Source: Microbispora rosea (lineage in GTDB: Bacteria; Actinomycetota; Actinomycetes; Streptosporangiales; Streptosporangiaceae). From it: DNA of 64,000 bases. The notes under the pieces are model-generated. The model was not told the DNA's origin and searched no databases. It saw only the letters and a list, made by a program, of their open reading frames with translations. The stretch spans positions 62,001 to 126,000 of the forward strand of contig NZ_FTNI01000030.1 in assembly GCF_900156315.1 (NCBI RefSeq), written 5' to 3'. How positions within the stretch are numbered: position 1 is the stretch's first letter; every line of letters starts with the position of its first letter. Position numbers and translations under genes: made by a program. Positions 43,050-51,711 of this stretch are shown one piece after another.

Positions 43050-43782
43050 CGGTGTTCCTCCAGAGATGGCCACGCATGGTGAGGCGGTCGCCGCGGAACC
43101 GGACGAACTCCAGGTCCACCGGGCGGCCGTCGGACAGGTGGGTGAGGCGCTCGACCATCAGCAGCGCCGCGCCGGACGGCGCGTCGAGGACGGCCGCGGT
43201 GTGGGCGTCGGCGTTCACGGCCTCGATCGTCAGCTCCGCCACGCCGAGCGGCTGGCCGGCGACCTCTTCCAGCAGCACGAACACGTCGTTGTGCACGAGG
43301 TCGGCGTCGAAGAGCGGCTCCCCCATCTCGCGGACGAGATAGGTCAGGTCGAGCGAGAGCGGCAGCCCGTTGAGCCTGCGCAGCCGCTCCACGTAGACGA
43401 CGGACTCGCCGGGCGGCAGGCCGAGCCGCCCCCGTACGGCGGCCGGAGGCGGGATGAGCCCCATCGCCCGGACCTCGTTGGTGACCTCTCCGTGCTCACG
43501 GAGGGTCTCGGCGAGGCCGAGCAGCCGGTGCAGGCCGTGCGGGTACTTCTCCGCGGCCACCGTGGTGCCGACTCCCGGGCACCGCTCGATGAGGCCCTCG
43601 TCACGCAGCAGGTCCAGGGCGTCCCTGATCGTGTTGCGCGAGGTCCCGAACTCCTGCGCGAGGGCGGACTCCAGCGGCAGGTGACCACCGCCGAATCCGC
43701 CGTGCACGACCTCCCGCCGCAGCAGGTCGGCGACCTGACGGGCCCTGTCCGCCCGGCGCCGTCTCGCGTCCGCCAACTCCAT
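43033..43782 (-). CDS. GntR-family regulator (HutC/UTRA type)
   Basis: This 249-residue regulator has a GntR winged helix (about residues 15-78, with SALAQEFGTSRNTIRDALDLLRDEGLI) and a C-terminal UTRA ligand-binding domain with VVYVERLRRLNGLPLSLDLTYL and VDLEFVRFRGDRLTMRG. It heads the minus-strand operon that contains the AprB/AprA-like pair and the ABC transporter, so it probably senses the transported compound or a breakdown product and represses the operon. The upstream region contains TTCCG and CGGAA dyads at about 43805-43830 that might be its site. Confidence 0.92.
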   Translation of the reverse strand: MELADARRRRADRARQVADLLRREVVHGGFGGGHLPLESALAQEFGTSRNTIRDALDLLRDEGLIERCPGVGTTVAAEKYPHGLHRLLGLAETLREHGEVTNEVRAMGLIPPPAAVRGRLGLPPGESVVYVERLRRLNGLPLSLDLTYLVREMGEPLFDADLVHNDVFVLLEEVAGQPLGVAELTIEAVNADAHTAAVLDAPSGAALLMVERLTHLSDGRPVDLEFVRFRGDRLTMRGHLWRNTDDPGQ

Positions 43783-43949
43783 GAGGCAAAAGGCTACTCT
43801 TCCGGTAGGAATAGCGGAATAACGGCGCGATTACGCCACTCGGAAAGGTCGTCGAACGCGCTCGACCTGCGGCTTCCTGCCGATACCGCCGACAACCGCC
43901 ACCCTCGCGTACGCGCCGACGACCCCCGGGAAGGTCAGCCCGCGACGAT

Positions 43950-44525
43950 TCAGGCGGCGAAGAAGCGGTCGGCGAAGGCCTCCCACTGGGCGAGGAAGTC
44001 GATGCCGTCGTCGCGCAGCCAGTTGAGCTGCAGGCCGTCGAGGAAGGCGAGCAGGTCCACGGCGGCCGCACCCGGATGGGGATGCCAGGCCAGCAGGTAG
44101 CGCTCCAGCATGGCCCGGCCCTCGCGGAGCCGCGTACGGAAATAGGCGTGCGCGGGATGTGCGGGGTCCAGCGCCTCGGCCGACAGCACGGTGTACAGCT
44201 GCACGAGCGAGCGCTGCGCGAGGTTGCGGCGGACGAATCCCGACATGACGGCTCGGGCGGTGGCCGCGTCGGGCGCCGGTTCCAGCGTGCCGACCACGCT
44301 CGTGAGGTCGAGCGTGTCCCGGCGTTCGAGGACCGCGATGAGCAGCTCCTCGCGGGAGTGGAAGTGATGCAGCAGCCCCGCCTTGGTCATGCCGCAGGCC
44401 GCCGCGAACGCCTCAAGGGTGACGCCCTTGAACCCGGAGGCGGCGATCAGCTCGGTGGCCGCCTGGAGGATCTCCTCCCGGCGCTCGGCGAGCGGCAGCC
44501 GGCGCCGTCCCGGTGCGGGGGTCAT
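43950..44525 (-). CDS. TetR-family regulator
   Basis: The 191-residue regulator has a typical N-terminal HTH: EEILQAATELIAASGFKGVTLEAFAAACGMTKAGLLHHFHSREELL. The C-terminal helical domain is of TetR_C type. It is divergent from the GH3 beta-glucosidase gene with a strong palindrome between them, so it likely represses that gene and itself. The ligand may be a sugar or glycoside product (inference). Confidence 0.93.
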   Translation of the reverse strand: MTPAPGRRRLPLAERREEILQAATELIAASGFKGVTLEAFAAACGMTKAGLLHHFHSREELLIAVLERRDTLDLTSVVGTLEPAPDAATARAVMSGFVRRNLAQRSLVQLYTVLSAEALDPAHPAHAYFRTRLREGRAMLERYLLAWHPHPGAAAVDLLAFLDGLQLNWLRDDGIDFLAQWEAFADRFFAA

Positions 44526-44553
44526 GCCGTCCTGGCTCCTGCGAGACGGGGGG

Positions 44554-44582
44554 TTGATTCGATCACGATACCAGCCTAGGTT
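44554..44582 (+). promoter_or_regulatory. Promoter of the GH3 gene
   Basis: TTGATT (44554-44559) and TAGGTT (44577-44582) are 17 bp apart and lead into the TetR palindrome, which would cover the transcription start. This is the usual geometry for repression. Confidence 0.5.
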
Positions 44583-44601
44583 ATCTACCGTTTGGTAGAT
44601 A
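44582..44601. promoter_or_regulatory. TetR operator
   Basis: TATCTACC-GTTT-GGTAGATA is a perfect inverted repeat (8-bp arms, 4-bp spacer) between the divergent TetR and GH3 genes. It is the best candidate for the TetR binding site. Confidence 0.8.
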
Positions 44602-44635
44602 GCGCTGTCGCGCCTGTTCAGAGAGTTGTGTGCGC

Positions 44636-46834
44636 ATGTCGACGCCCTCTTCTCCGACCCCCTTCTCCGACGCCGTCGCCGCAGTGCGTGCCGGGCGGCC
44701 CCTGGACGAGGCGGTCGACGAGCTGTTGTCGCAGCTGACCCGGGAAGAACGCCTGTGGCTGCTGGACGGTGACCTGCCGTTCTGGCAGGGCATGGCCGAC
44801 ATGATGACCAACGGGTACAACCTCACCCCCTACCCGATGGGCCGCGTCGAACGGCTGGGCATCCCCGGCCTGTTGTTCTCCGACGGCCCCCGCGGCGTCG
44901 TGATGGGTGAGTCGACCGCGTTCCCCGTCTCCATGGCCCGCGGCGCCACCTGGGACGTCGAACTCGAAGAGCGCGTCGGCACCGCCATCGGGCTCGAACT
45001 GCGCGCCCAGGGCGCCAACTTCTTCGGCGGCGTGTGCGTCAACCTCCCCCGCCACCCCGCCTGGGGGCGGGGCCAGGAGACGTACGGCGAGGACCCGATG
45101 CTGCTCGGCGAGTTCGGCGCGGCGCTCACCCGCGGCGTGCAGCGCAACGCCATGGCCGTCGTCAAGCACTACGCGCTCAACAGCATGGAGAACGCCCGCT
45201 TCTCGGTCGACGTCACCGCCGACGAGGCCGCCCTGCACGAGGTCTACCTGGCGCACTTCCGCAGGATCGTCGAAGAGGGCGTGTCGGGCGTCATGACCGC
45301 CTACAACTCCGTCAACGGCGAGTGGGCCGGGCAGAACGAGCACCTGATGGAAGGCGTGCTCCGCAGCATGTGGGGCTTCGAGGGCGTCACCGTCTCCGAC
45401 TTCATCTGGGGCCTGCGCGACGCCGCCGCCTCGCTGCGCGCCGGGCTCGACGTGGAGGAGCCCTTCCGCCAGCAGCGCGCCGAGCACCTGCCCGCCGACC
45501 TGGAGTCGGGCCGGGCGAGCTGGGACGACGTCGACCGGGCGGCCCGCCGCATCCTCGCCACCCAGCTGCGCCACTACGCCGCCCTCACCGAGCCCGAGCC
45601 CCCGCTCGACGTGGTGTTCAGCTCCGAGCACCGCGCGCTGGCGCGCGAGGTCGCCGCCCGCGCCATGGTGCTGCTCAAGAACGACCCGGTGGGCGAGACG
45701 CCTCTGCTCCCCCTGCAGCGGGACGCCCTCACCTCCCTGGCGGTCGTCGGACGCCTCGCGGACGTGGCCAACACCGGCGACAACGGCTCCTCCGACGTAC
45801 GCGCCCCGGAGGTGATCACCGCGCTGCGCGGCCTGACCGAGGCGCTCCCGCAGGCCCGGATCACCCACGTGGCCGACGACGACCCGGCCGCTGCCGCCGC
45901 CGCGGCCGCTCAGGCCGACGTCGCGGTCGTCGTCGCGGGCTACACCGCCGCCGACGAGGGCGAGTGGATCGGCGGGGACGTGCTGACCGATCCCGAGCTG
46001 CTGGCGCTGTTCCCGCCTCCCGGCGACGACCCCGCGGGACAGTCGTTCGCGGCCTTCATGGCCCAGCCCGGCGCGGTGGACTCCATCAGCGGGGGAAGCG
46101 CCGGCGGCGACCGCGCGAGCCTGCGGCTCCGGCCCGTCGACGCCGAAATCATCCGGGCCGTGGCGGCGGCCAACCCGCGCACCGTCGTGGTGATCGTCAC
46201 CGCGGGGGCCGTCATCACCGAGGAGTGGCGCGACGCCGTACCGGCCGTGCTGGTCTCCTGGTACTCCGGCTGCGAGGGAGGCCGGGCTCTGGCCGACGTG
46301 CTGCTGGGCGAGGTCGACGCCGCCGGACGGCTGCCGTACTCGATCCCGGTCGCCGAGGAGCACCTGCCGCACTTCGACCGCGACGCCACCGCCATCACCT
46401 ACGACAAGTGGTTCGGACAGCGGCTGCTGGACCGGGACGGCCACACGCCGGCCTTCCCGCTCGGGTTCGGGCTGTCCTACACCGGCTTCGCCCTTACCGA
46501 CCTTTCCGTCAGCGCTCCCGACGGCGACGCCTTCACGGGCGTCGTGACCGTGACCAACACCGGCTCGCGCGCGGGCCGCCACGTCGTGCAGCTCTACGGA
46601 CGGCCCACCGGGATCGACGCGGCCGCCGACGACTTCCCCACCCGGGTCCTGCTCGGCTTCGCCACCGTCGACCTCCCGGCCGGGGCGTCGGCCCGGGTCA
46701 CCGTGCCCGCATCGACCAGGCCCCTGCTGAGGTGGACGCCCACCGGCTTCGTCCCCGCCGCGCCGTCGGCCGAGATCGAAGCCGCCTCCTACGCGGGCGA
46801 TCCCGGCGCCGCCGTTTCGACGCTCACGCTGTGA
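44636..46834 (+). CDS. Beta-glucosidase-like glycoside hydrolase, family 3
   Basis: The 732-residue protein has the GH3 N-terminal barrel and C-terminal alpha/beta sandwich. The nucleophile is Asp255 in VTVSDFIWG, and the Lys-His pair appears in VVKHYALNSMENAR near residue 178. A fibronectin-III-like domain ends the protein (LTDLSVSAPDGDAFTGVVTVTNTGSRAG). No signal peptide is seen, so it cleaves imported beta-glucosides or xylosides in the cytosol. ATG 44636 is preferred; GTG 44630 is in frame. It is controlled by the divergent TetR. Confidence 0.94.
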   Translation: MSTPSSPTPFSDAVAAVRAGRPLDEAVDELLSQLTREERLWLLDGDLPFWQGMADMMTNGYNLTPYPMGRVERLGIPGLLFSDGPRGVVMGESTAFPVSMARGATWDVELEERVGTAIGLELRAQGANFFGGVCVNLPRHPAWGRGQETYGEDPMLLGEFGAALTRGVQRNAMAVVKHYALNSMENARFSVDVTADEAALHEVYLAHFRRIVEEGVSGVMTAYNSVNGEWAGQNEHLMEGVLRSMWGFEGVTVSDFIWGLRDAAASLRAGLDVEEPFRQQRAEHLPADLESGRASWDDVDRAARRILATQLRHYAALTEPEPPLDVVFSSEHRALAREVAARAMVLLKNDPVGETPLLPLQRDALTSLAVVGRLADVANTGDNGSSDVRAPEVITALRGLTEALPQARITHVADDDPAAAAAAAAQADVAVVVAGYTAADEGEWIGGDVLTDPELLALFPPPGDDPAGQSFAAFMAQPGAVDSISGGSAGGDRASLRLRPVDAEIIRAVAAANPRTVVVIVTAGAVITEEWRDAVPAVLVSWYSGCEGGRALADVLLGEVDAAGRLPYSIPVAEEHLPHFDRDATAITYDKWFGQRLLDRDGHTPAFPLGFGLSYTGFALTDLSVSAPDGDAFTGVVTVTNTGSRAGRHVVQLYGRPTGIDAAADDFPTRVLLGFATVDLPAGASARVTVPASTRPLLRWTPTGFVPAAPSAEIEAASYAGDPGAAVSTLTL

Positions 46835-46860
46835 CGGCGGCGGCCGGCGCCGCCGCGACC

Positions 46861-46891
46861 GACGGGTGCGGCCGGACCGGCCGCACCCGTC
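46861..46891. terminator. Bidirectional terminator
   Basis: A 14-bp perfect stem (GACGGGTGCGGCCG and complement, 3-nt loop) lies between the convergent GH3 and phosphoesterase genes, 27 bp after one stop and 58 bp after the other. Confidence 0.8.
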
Positions 46892-46948
46892 ATGCCGAGA
46901 CGACCGGCCTGCCACCTCCGCGCACGCCAGGTGACCGCGGGCGCGCCG

Positions 46949-48607
46949 TCAGCGCTTCTTCAGCAGAAGCTCGGCGTTGCGGTCACCGGGCAGGCCCGCC
47001 AGCCCGCCCCGGAGACCGGGTGAGTTGAACGAGAGCTCCCGATAGAGCGCGGCCAGGCCGCTCTGCGACAGGTCGGTGAAGTCGGTGCGGTGCGGCGCGG
47101 CCGACTCCACCAGCGTGGTGAACAGGGACAGCGTCCCATCGTGGTTGTCGGCCAGCTCGACGACCCTCGCCAGCTGCGGGTAGTCGACGTGGGAGGCGGT
47201 GGAGATCTCCCAGAAGCCGTCATGCGGGACGATCCTGTTGAGGTGGGAGTGACCGTTGATCCACGCGGCCACGTTGCGGTGCTTCCTCAGCACCGCCAGC
47301 AGCTCCTGCCCGCCGTGGCGCTTCTCGTGCGGGCGGGCCGGATCGGGGGCGAGGTTGGTCATGGCCCAGCTCGGGTGGTGGCTGAAGATCAGCGCGATGT
47401 CGTCGGCGTGCATCTTCAGGGTCCGCTCCAGCCAGGCCAGCTGCCGGGTGCCGACCGATCCGCGGTAGTCGCCGCCGCGGTCGGTGGTGTCCAGGCTGAT
47501 GCCGACGACCCCGTCGGCGATCCGGAAGGAGTAGTCCAGGCGGCCGCTGTCGAGGTTGTCCCGGGTGTAGCCGTGGCCGACCGGTCCCGAGCCGGTGTAC
47601 GCCGGGTCGAGATGAGCGGCGACGTAGGCGTGCGGGCTCACGGGGGCGCGGCGCTCGTCGGGGGTGACCGTGCGGGTCTTGCTCCTGTGGTGCTTCCAGG
47701 CGGCACGCAGGCCGGCACCCGTGGGGTCGCCCCGGCGTAGTGCCCGGTAGACGGCGCCGGCCTCGGAGGCGGGCAGGGCGAACAGCTTGCGCGAGCCGGT
47801 GGCGAGGTCGGCGAAGAAGCCGCCGGCCGCGGAATAGGCGCCGCCGAACAGCTGGTCGTGGTTGCCGATGGTGGAATACCACGGCACGGCCAGGCCGGGG
47901 CTGCTCACCTCGCGGGTGGCAGCCTCAAGGAAGCCCTCCAGGTGAGGGAACCCCACCCGCTTGTCGACGTCGCGCACGCCGGACTCGGGCTGCCAGTAGA
48001 GGCCCAGGCCGGAGCCCTGCACGCCCTCGTACGCGCCCGGGTCGCCGGTGTTGGGGGTGAAGCGCCCGCCGGTCATGGCGGTGAGGAACCACTCCAGCTC
48101 GATCCGGGAGTTGTTGTCGGTGTTGTCGCCGGTGGTCATGACGAAGCCGATCGGCGCCCGGGTGGCCGGGCCGTACCGCAGGCTGTTGACCTGCTCGATC
48201 AACGAGACGGCTCCGACGGCGGTCAGCGCCTCCTGCGGACGCCAGGAGCCCATGTCCGCGGCGCGCAGGAACTCGTAACGCTGCGGGCTCTGCACGTCGG
48301 TGATGTGCAGGTCGGTGAACTGGACGAAGCAGGCCAGCGCCGTGCGGCGTCCGGCCCTGTCCTTCTTGGCCCTGGCCAGTTCTGTGCGTGTCACCCGCCG
48401 CCAGCCGGGGCCGTCGGACAGCCGGCGGTATCCGCCGGCGCCGTGCGGTCTCGCGACGGTGTGGACCGTCGTCATCAGCGTGGCGGCCGACGGTGTCACG
48501 GTCGAGGAGGCGGCCTGAGTGGAGGACAGTGCGAAGTCCAGCGCGACCCCGGTGGCGGTCGTTCCGGAGGCGAGGAGGAAGGCGCGGCGGCTGAGGGCGG
48601 GATCCAT
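46949..48607 (-). CDS. Tat-exported calcineurin-like metallophosphoesterase
   Basis: The 552-residue protein starts with a Tat signal (SRRAFLLASGTTATG). The two-metal phosphoesterase motifs are complete: FTDLHITD near residue 95, TTGDNTDNN near 150, TIGNHDQLF near 255, FSHHPSW near 415 and NGHSHLNRI near 455. The length and order match a large actinobacterial subgroup of metallophosphoesterases whose substrate is unknown. GGGGAG precedes ATG 48607. The downstream end is marked by a terminator. Confidence 0.92.
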   Translation of the reverse strand: MDPALSRRAFLLASGTTATGVALDFALSSTQAASSTVTPSAATLMTTVHTVARPHGAGGYRRLSDGPGWRRVTRTELARAKKDRAGRRTALACFVQFTDLHITDVQSPQRYEFLRAADMGSWRPQEALTAVGAVSLIEQVNSLRYGPATRAPIGFVMTTGDNTDNNSRIELEWFLTAMTGGRFTPNTGDPGAYEGVQGSGLGLYWQPESGVRDVDKRVGFPHLEGFLEAATREVSSPGLAVPWYSTIGNHDQLFGGAYSAAGGFFADLATGSRKLFALPASEAGAVYRALRRGDPTGAGLRAAWKHHRSKTRTVTPDERRAPVSPHAYVAAHLDPAYTGSGPVGHGYTRDNLDSGRLDYSFRIADGVVGISLDTTDRGGDYRGSVGTRQLAWLERTLKMHADDIALIFSHHPSWAMTNLAPDPARPHEKRHGGQELLAVLRKHRNVAAWINGHSHLNRIVPHDGFWEISTASHVDYPQLARVVELADNHDGTLSLFTTLVESAAPHRTDFTDLSQSGLAALYRELSFNSPGLRGGLAGLPGDRNAELLLKKR

Positions 48608-48929
48608 GATGCTCCCCGGTGGCGGCGAGGCGAACGTCCACCGGGAATGTTTGACAGCGGGAATGACCGCCGCCCTAACACGGCTGAAACGCTGTCCGGC
48701 CATATGTGGCCGAGAAACAGCCGTATGGGAGTTGGACGCCTGGTGGCAGCGGGCCGGTAGCCTGCCGCTTTCCCGCCGTTCGAGTTTCCCGCCGTTCGAG
48801 AAGAGCGCGGACCCGGGTTCACGACACCGCGGCCCGGCCGAGGAGCGTGATCCGGAGGCGAACAGCTGACAACCGATCTTGCTCGTGCCACGTCTCCTGT
48901 AGGTCCCTACGTCACATCAGGAGTCGGCG
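48608..48929. other. Divergent intergenic region with repeats
   Basis: No gene is supported. It holds a 16-bp tandem repeat (48769-48784 and 48785-48800, TTTCCCGCCGTTCGAG) and an inverted repeat CGGCCA-TATG-TGGCCG at 48697-48712. TTGACA at about 48652 lacks a convincing -10 partner. The promoters of both neighbours must be here. Confidence 0.55.
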
Positions 48930-49796
48930 TTGCGTATCCCTGCCGTGGTCTCGGTCGTCTTCGCGGGTTGCCTGGCGCTGGCGAGCCCGCCGGCCCACGC
49001 CGCCCCGCTCAGCATGGAGCGGAGCCTGCGCGTGGTCGCCGAGGTCGTGGAGTACGAGTGCACCACCGATGACAATGCGGCGGAGAAGCAGGACGTCAAG
49101 ATCAACATTGAGCTGACCATGCCGGACGACGCCATCGCGGGCGAGCAGATGTCGATCGGCTGGCGCGGAACGTACGCCACGGGCAGCGAACTGCGGGCAC
49201 CCACCGACGGACTCGGCACCGTCAAGGTGTACGCCTACGCGGCATTCACCGGGATCGAGAACCTGACATCCGCCACCGGTGTGAGCGAGCCCGTGAGCGT
49301 CGCCGCCGGGCAGATCATTCCACTGCCGCAGACCGGACTCACCTTGAAGACGACCTCGCCCAACGCGGGCACGGCGACGGTGCGTCCGGCCGCCGTCAAC
49401 ATCGGGCCCTCGCCCACCGCGCCGATGATCCAGTGCGAGGTGCGGGATGCCACGACCCTGACCACCTACACCCTGACCGTGGCCCAGGACGCCCAGACGA
49501 GCCCCACTCCCTCTCCGGACGGCGCCGTCGCCGGCCCCAAGCCGACCCGCACCGTCACGGCCACCGTGACGGCCTCCGAGTCGGACGCCGAATCGGACGC
49601 CGGATCGGACGAAGACGGCCTTGAGCGGGATGCGGGGGCGGCCCAGGAGGTGGACACGACCCCGGTGGGCGGGGCCGCGACCGGAGGCGGTGGCGAGGCC
49701 GGGCCGGACGGGCGGATGTACGTGCTCACCGGCCTTGCGATCACCCTCGCCGCCTGCGCCGGACTCCTGCTGCGCCGTCGTCTCCGGTCACGGTGA
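48930..49796 (+). CDS. Surface protein with C-terminal membrane anchor
   Basis: This 288-residue protein has a Sec signal (to PAHAAP, about residue 25), a beta-sandwich-like domain (about 30-190), a Thr/Ser/Asp/Glu/Pro-rich stalk (about 190-255) and a C-terminal helix YVLTGLAITLAACAGLLL followed by RRRLRSR. This is the layout of a membrane-anchored surface protein; no LPxTG sortase motif is present. The start is TTG 48930 with CAGGAG at good spacing. The function is unknown. Confidence 0.78.
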   Translation: MRIPAVVSVVFAGCLALASPPAHAAPLSMERSLRVVAEVVEYECTTDDNAAEKQDVKINIELTMPDDAIAGEQMSIGWRGTYATGSELRAPTDGLGTVKVYAYAAFTGIENLTSATGVSEPVSVAAGQIIPLPQTGLTLKTTSPNAGTATVRPAAVNIGPSPTAPMIQCEVRDATTLTTYTLTVAQDAQTSPTPSPDGAVAGPKPTRTVTATVTASESDAESDAGSDEDGLERDAGAAQEVDTTPVGGAATGGGGEAGPDGRMYVLTGLAITLAACAGLLLRRRLRSR

Positions 49797-49908
49797 GCGG
49801 GCCGGTTCCCGCGACGCGTACGTCCCGCCAGGTCAGGCCGGCCGCGACCGGGCCGGGCGGCAGCCGCCGGCGTACGGTCGCCACATCCAGCAGGCGGCGC
49901 GGGGGTGG

Positions 49909-51261
49909 TCAGCCCTTGCTGTGCCCCGGGTTCCGGCGCGCGACGTACAGGCGGTTGCCCTGGGGGCCGGTCCACTCCAGCCGTACGACGCCGGGCACGG
50001 CGGCCTCGCCGATGCGCGACGGGTCGGCCCAGTAGCCGACGTTGGGGTTGCGGAAGAACGTCGCCCACAACTGGCCGCTGCGATCCACGAAGATGTTGTT
50101 GTGGCCGGCGCCGACGCCCAGGGTCCACCGCTTGGAGTAGGGCCCCTCGAACCTGTCCGCGACGGCGATGATCGCGTCGTACTGGTACTGCACGCGGCCG
50201 GCGGCGGCCGTGTCGTAGGCGTAGCGGGTGCTGCCGTCGGACTGGACCGACGACCGGTCCCACGCCGCGTGGACGAGGTAGTACTTGCCGCCGTACTTGA
50301 ACACGTACGCGCCTTCGAGATACGGCTCGGGCGCGTAGGGCGTCTGCTGGAACTGCGGCAGGTTCGTCGTCGGGATGATGTCCTCCATGTCATCCCGGAA
50401 CTTCGCGTACAGGTTGTTGTGCAGCACGAGCCACGCCGCGTCGCCCTCGCTGAACAGGCCGCCGTCGATGTGGTGGTAGGCGCCGGGCTTGATGAAGGCG
50501 GGCCCGCCGATGAAGGAGTCGCCGAAGGGCTTGTCGTGGTTGCCCTGGATCAGCCGGTAGGGGCCCTCCACCCCGCCCTCGCTCACGAGCATGAACGAGC
50601 CGACCTTCTGGGAGTGGTCGCCCATGCACGCGACGATGTACCACTTGCCGCGGAAGTAGTGCACCTCGGGCGCCCACGCGTTGCCGCGCTTGCCGAACTG
50701 GTCGTCGTACCAGTACTCCTGCCAGGGAGCCACCACCGTGCGCCCGGGCCGGTTCTCGCCCACGAACTCGGGCGACCACACCTTGCCCTTCTCGGCGTCC
50801 GGCCGGATGCCGGTGGTGTCGGCCAGCTTCCACGGCCCGTGCAGGGATGTGGCCGTCCACACGAAGATGCCGTCGTTCCACGGGCCTGCCGCCGCGAGCC
50901 CGGGCACCCGGGTGGTGCCGGTGGCGACGTAGATCGGACGACCGCCGACGTCGAAGCAGTTGACGTAGGTGTCCCGCATCCAGACCCGGCCGAGCTCCTC
51001 GTCGCGGGGGCGCAGCTCCAGCGGGAGGATGAAGGAGTTGTCGTCACGCGGCCACAGGTCCTCGCGCGTGTCCGCCAGGCCGTAGGGCGCGGGCTCGGGC
51101 CAGTTCGACGGGTATCGCCCCTTCGGCGCGCCCCCGTTCGGCAACTCCTTCGGGTCCGCGTGCGCGGCGGTCGCGGGCAGCGCCGCCGCTCCCAGCAAGC
51201 CCGCGACACCGGCCAGCACGGACCGCCGGCCCACGTACAACCCGTTATCGGCACCGGTCAT
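49909..51261 (-). CDS. Secreted glycoside hydrolase, GH43-like
   Basis: The 450-residue protein has a signal resembling Tat/Sec (VGRRSVLAGVAGLLGAAALPATAAHA). The mature part is a five-bladed propeller: WAPEVHYFRGKWYIVACMG near residue 195 is the GH43-type blade with the conserved Ala-Pro-Glu, PYLEGAYVFKYGGKYYLVHA near 325 carries the probable acid Glu, and repeating GPWKL/GPYRL turns mark other blades. GH43 enzymes cut arabinan, xylan or galactan side chains. GGAGGA lies 8 bp before ATG 51261. It is divergent from a phosphotransferase gene. Confidence 0.85.
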   Translation of the reverse strand: MTGADNGLYVGRRSVLAGVAGLLGAAALPATAAHADPKELPNGGAPKGRYPSNWPEPAPYGLADTREDLWPRDDNSFILPLELRPRDEELGRVWMRDTYVNCFDVGGRPIYVATGTTRVPGLAAAGPWNDGIFVWTATSLHGPWKLADTTGIRPDAEKGKVWSPEFVGENRPGRTVVAPWQEYWYDDQFGKRGNAWAPEVHYFRGKWYIVACMGDHSQKVGSFMLVSEGGVEGPYRLIQGNHDKPFGDSFIGGPAFIKPGAYHHIDGGLFSEGDAAWLVLHNNLYAKFRDDMEDIIPTTNLPQFQQTPYAPEPYLEGAYVFKYGGKYYLVHAAWDRSSVQSDGSTRYAYDTAAAGRVQYQYDAIIAVADRFEGPYSKRWTLGVGAGHNNIFVDRSGQLWATFFRNPNVGYWADPSRIGEAAVPGVVRLEWTGPQGNRLYVARRNPGHSKG

Positions 51262-51280
51262 CAGTAGCGTCCTCCTTTTC

Positions 51281-51325
51281 ACGCAGTCCACGCAGTCGAC
51301 GCAGTCCACACGGTCCACACAGAAC
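51281..51325. repeat. Tandem 9-bp repeats
   Basis: ACGCAGTCC occurs three times in succession (51281-51307, the middle one ending in G) and twice more in decayed form to 51325. It lies directly before the ribosome binding site of the GH43-like gene and could be a slipped repeat or a site for cooperative binding. Confidence 0.8.
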
Positions 51326-51711
51326 GTGGGCGCCCTGCCGGGAGGACACGGTAGTAAGACTCATTCCGACAGTGAACAGACGACAAAAAGGTTCTCGACG
51401 GGCCGGATCGGGCCCGGATCCGCCGGGCATTCTCCCTGCCTCGCACCGGCACTTCCTGCCGCCGTGGACGCGAAGCCGAGAAGGCGCCGCGTCCGCGACC
51501 CCGGCGATACTCCGCCCGAAATCGAAATTCGATTTTCCATCCCGGAGCGCGGAACACAAAAGCGAAAAAGCCGCCGTGCGACAACCGAAGAATCGCCCTC
51601 CATGCCGGTTCTCCTTTTTCCCGGCGCCGCCTGCCGTACGGCCCGATCAGCCGTCGCGGGGGCCTGAAAACCGGTTGCGGGGCAGGAGCGAAACGCGGAA
51701 CCCTCACCGGC
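51326..51711. other. Divergent intergenic region, no gene
   Basis: No gene is supported. The part 51510-51600 is less G+C-rich and Lys/Phe-rich in all frames, which suggests non-coding promoter DNA for the two divergent genes. No clear -35/-10 pair was found. Confidence 0.5.

Noticed and set aside
48769-48800. Possible short CRISPR-like repeats
   Set aside because: The two 16-bp units are directly adjacent with no spacers, and no cas genes are present.
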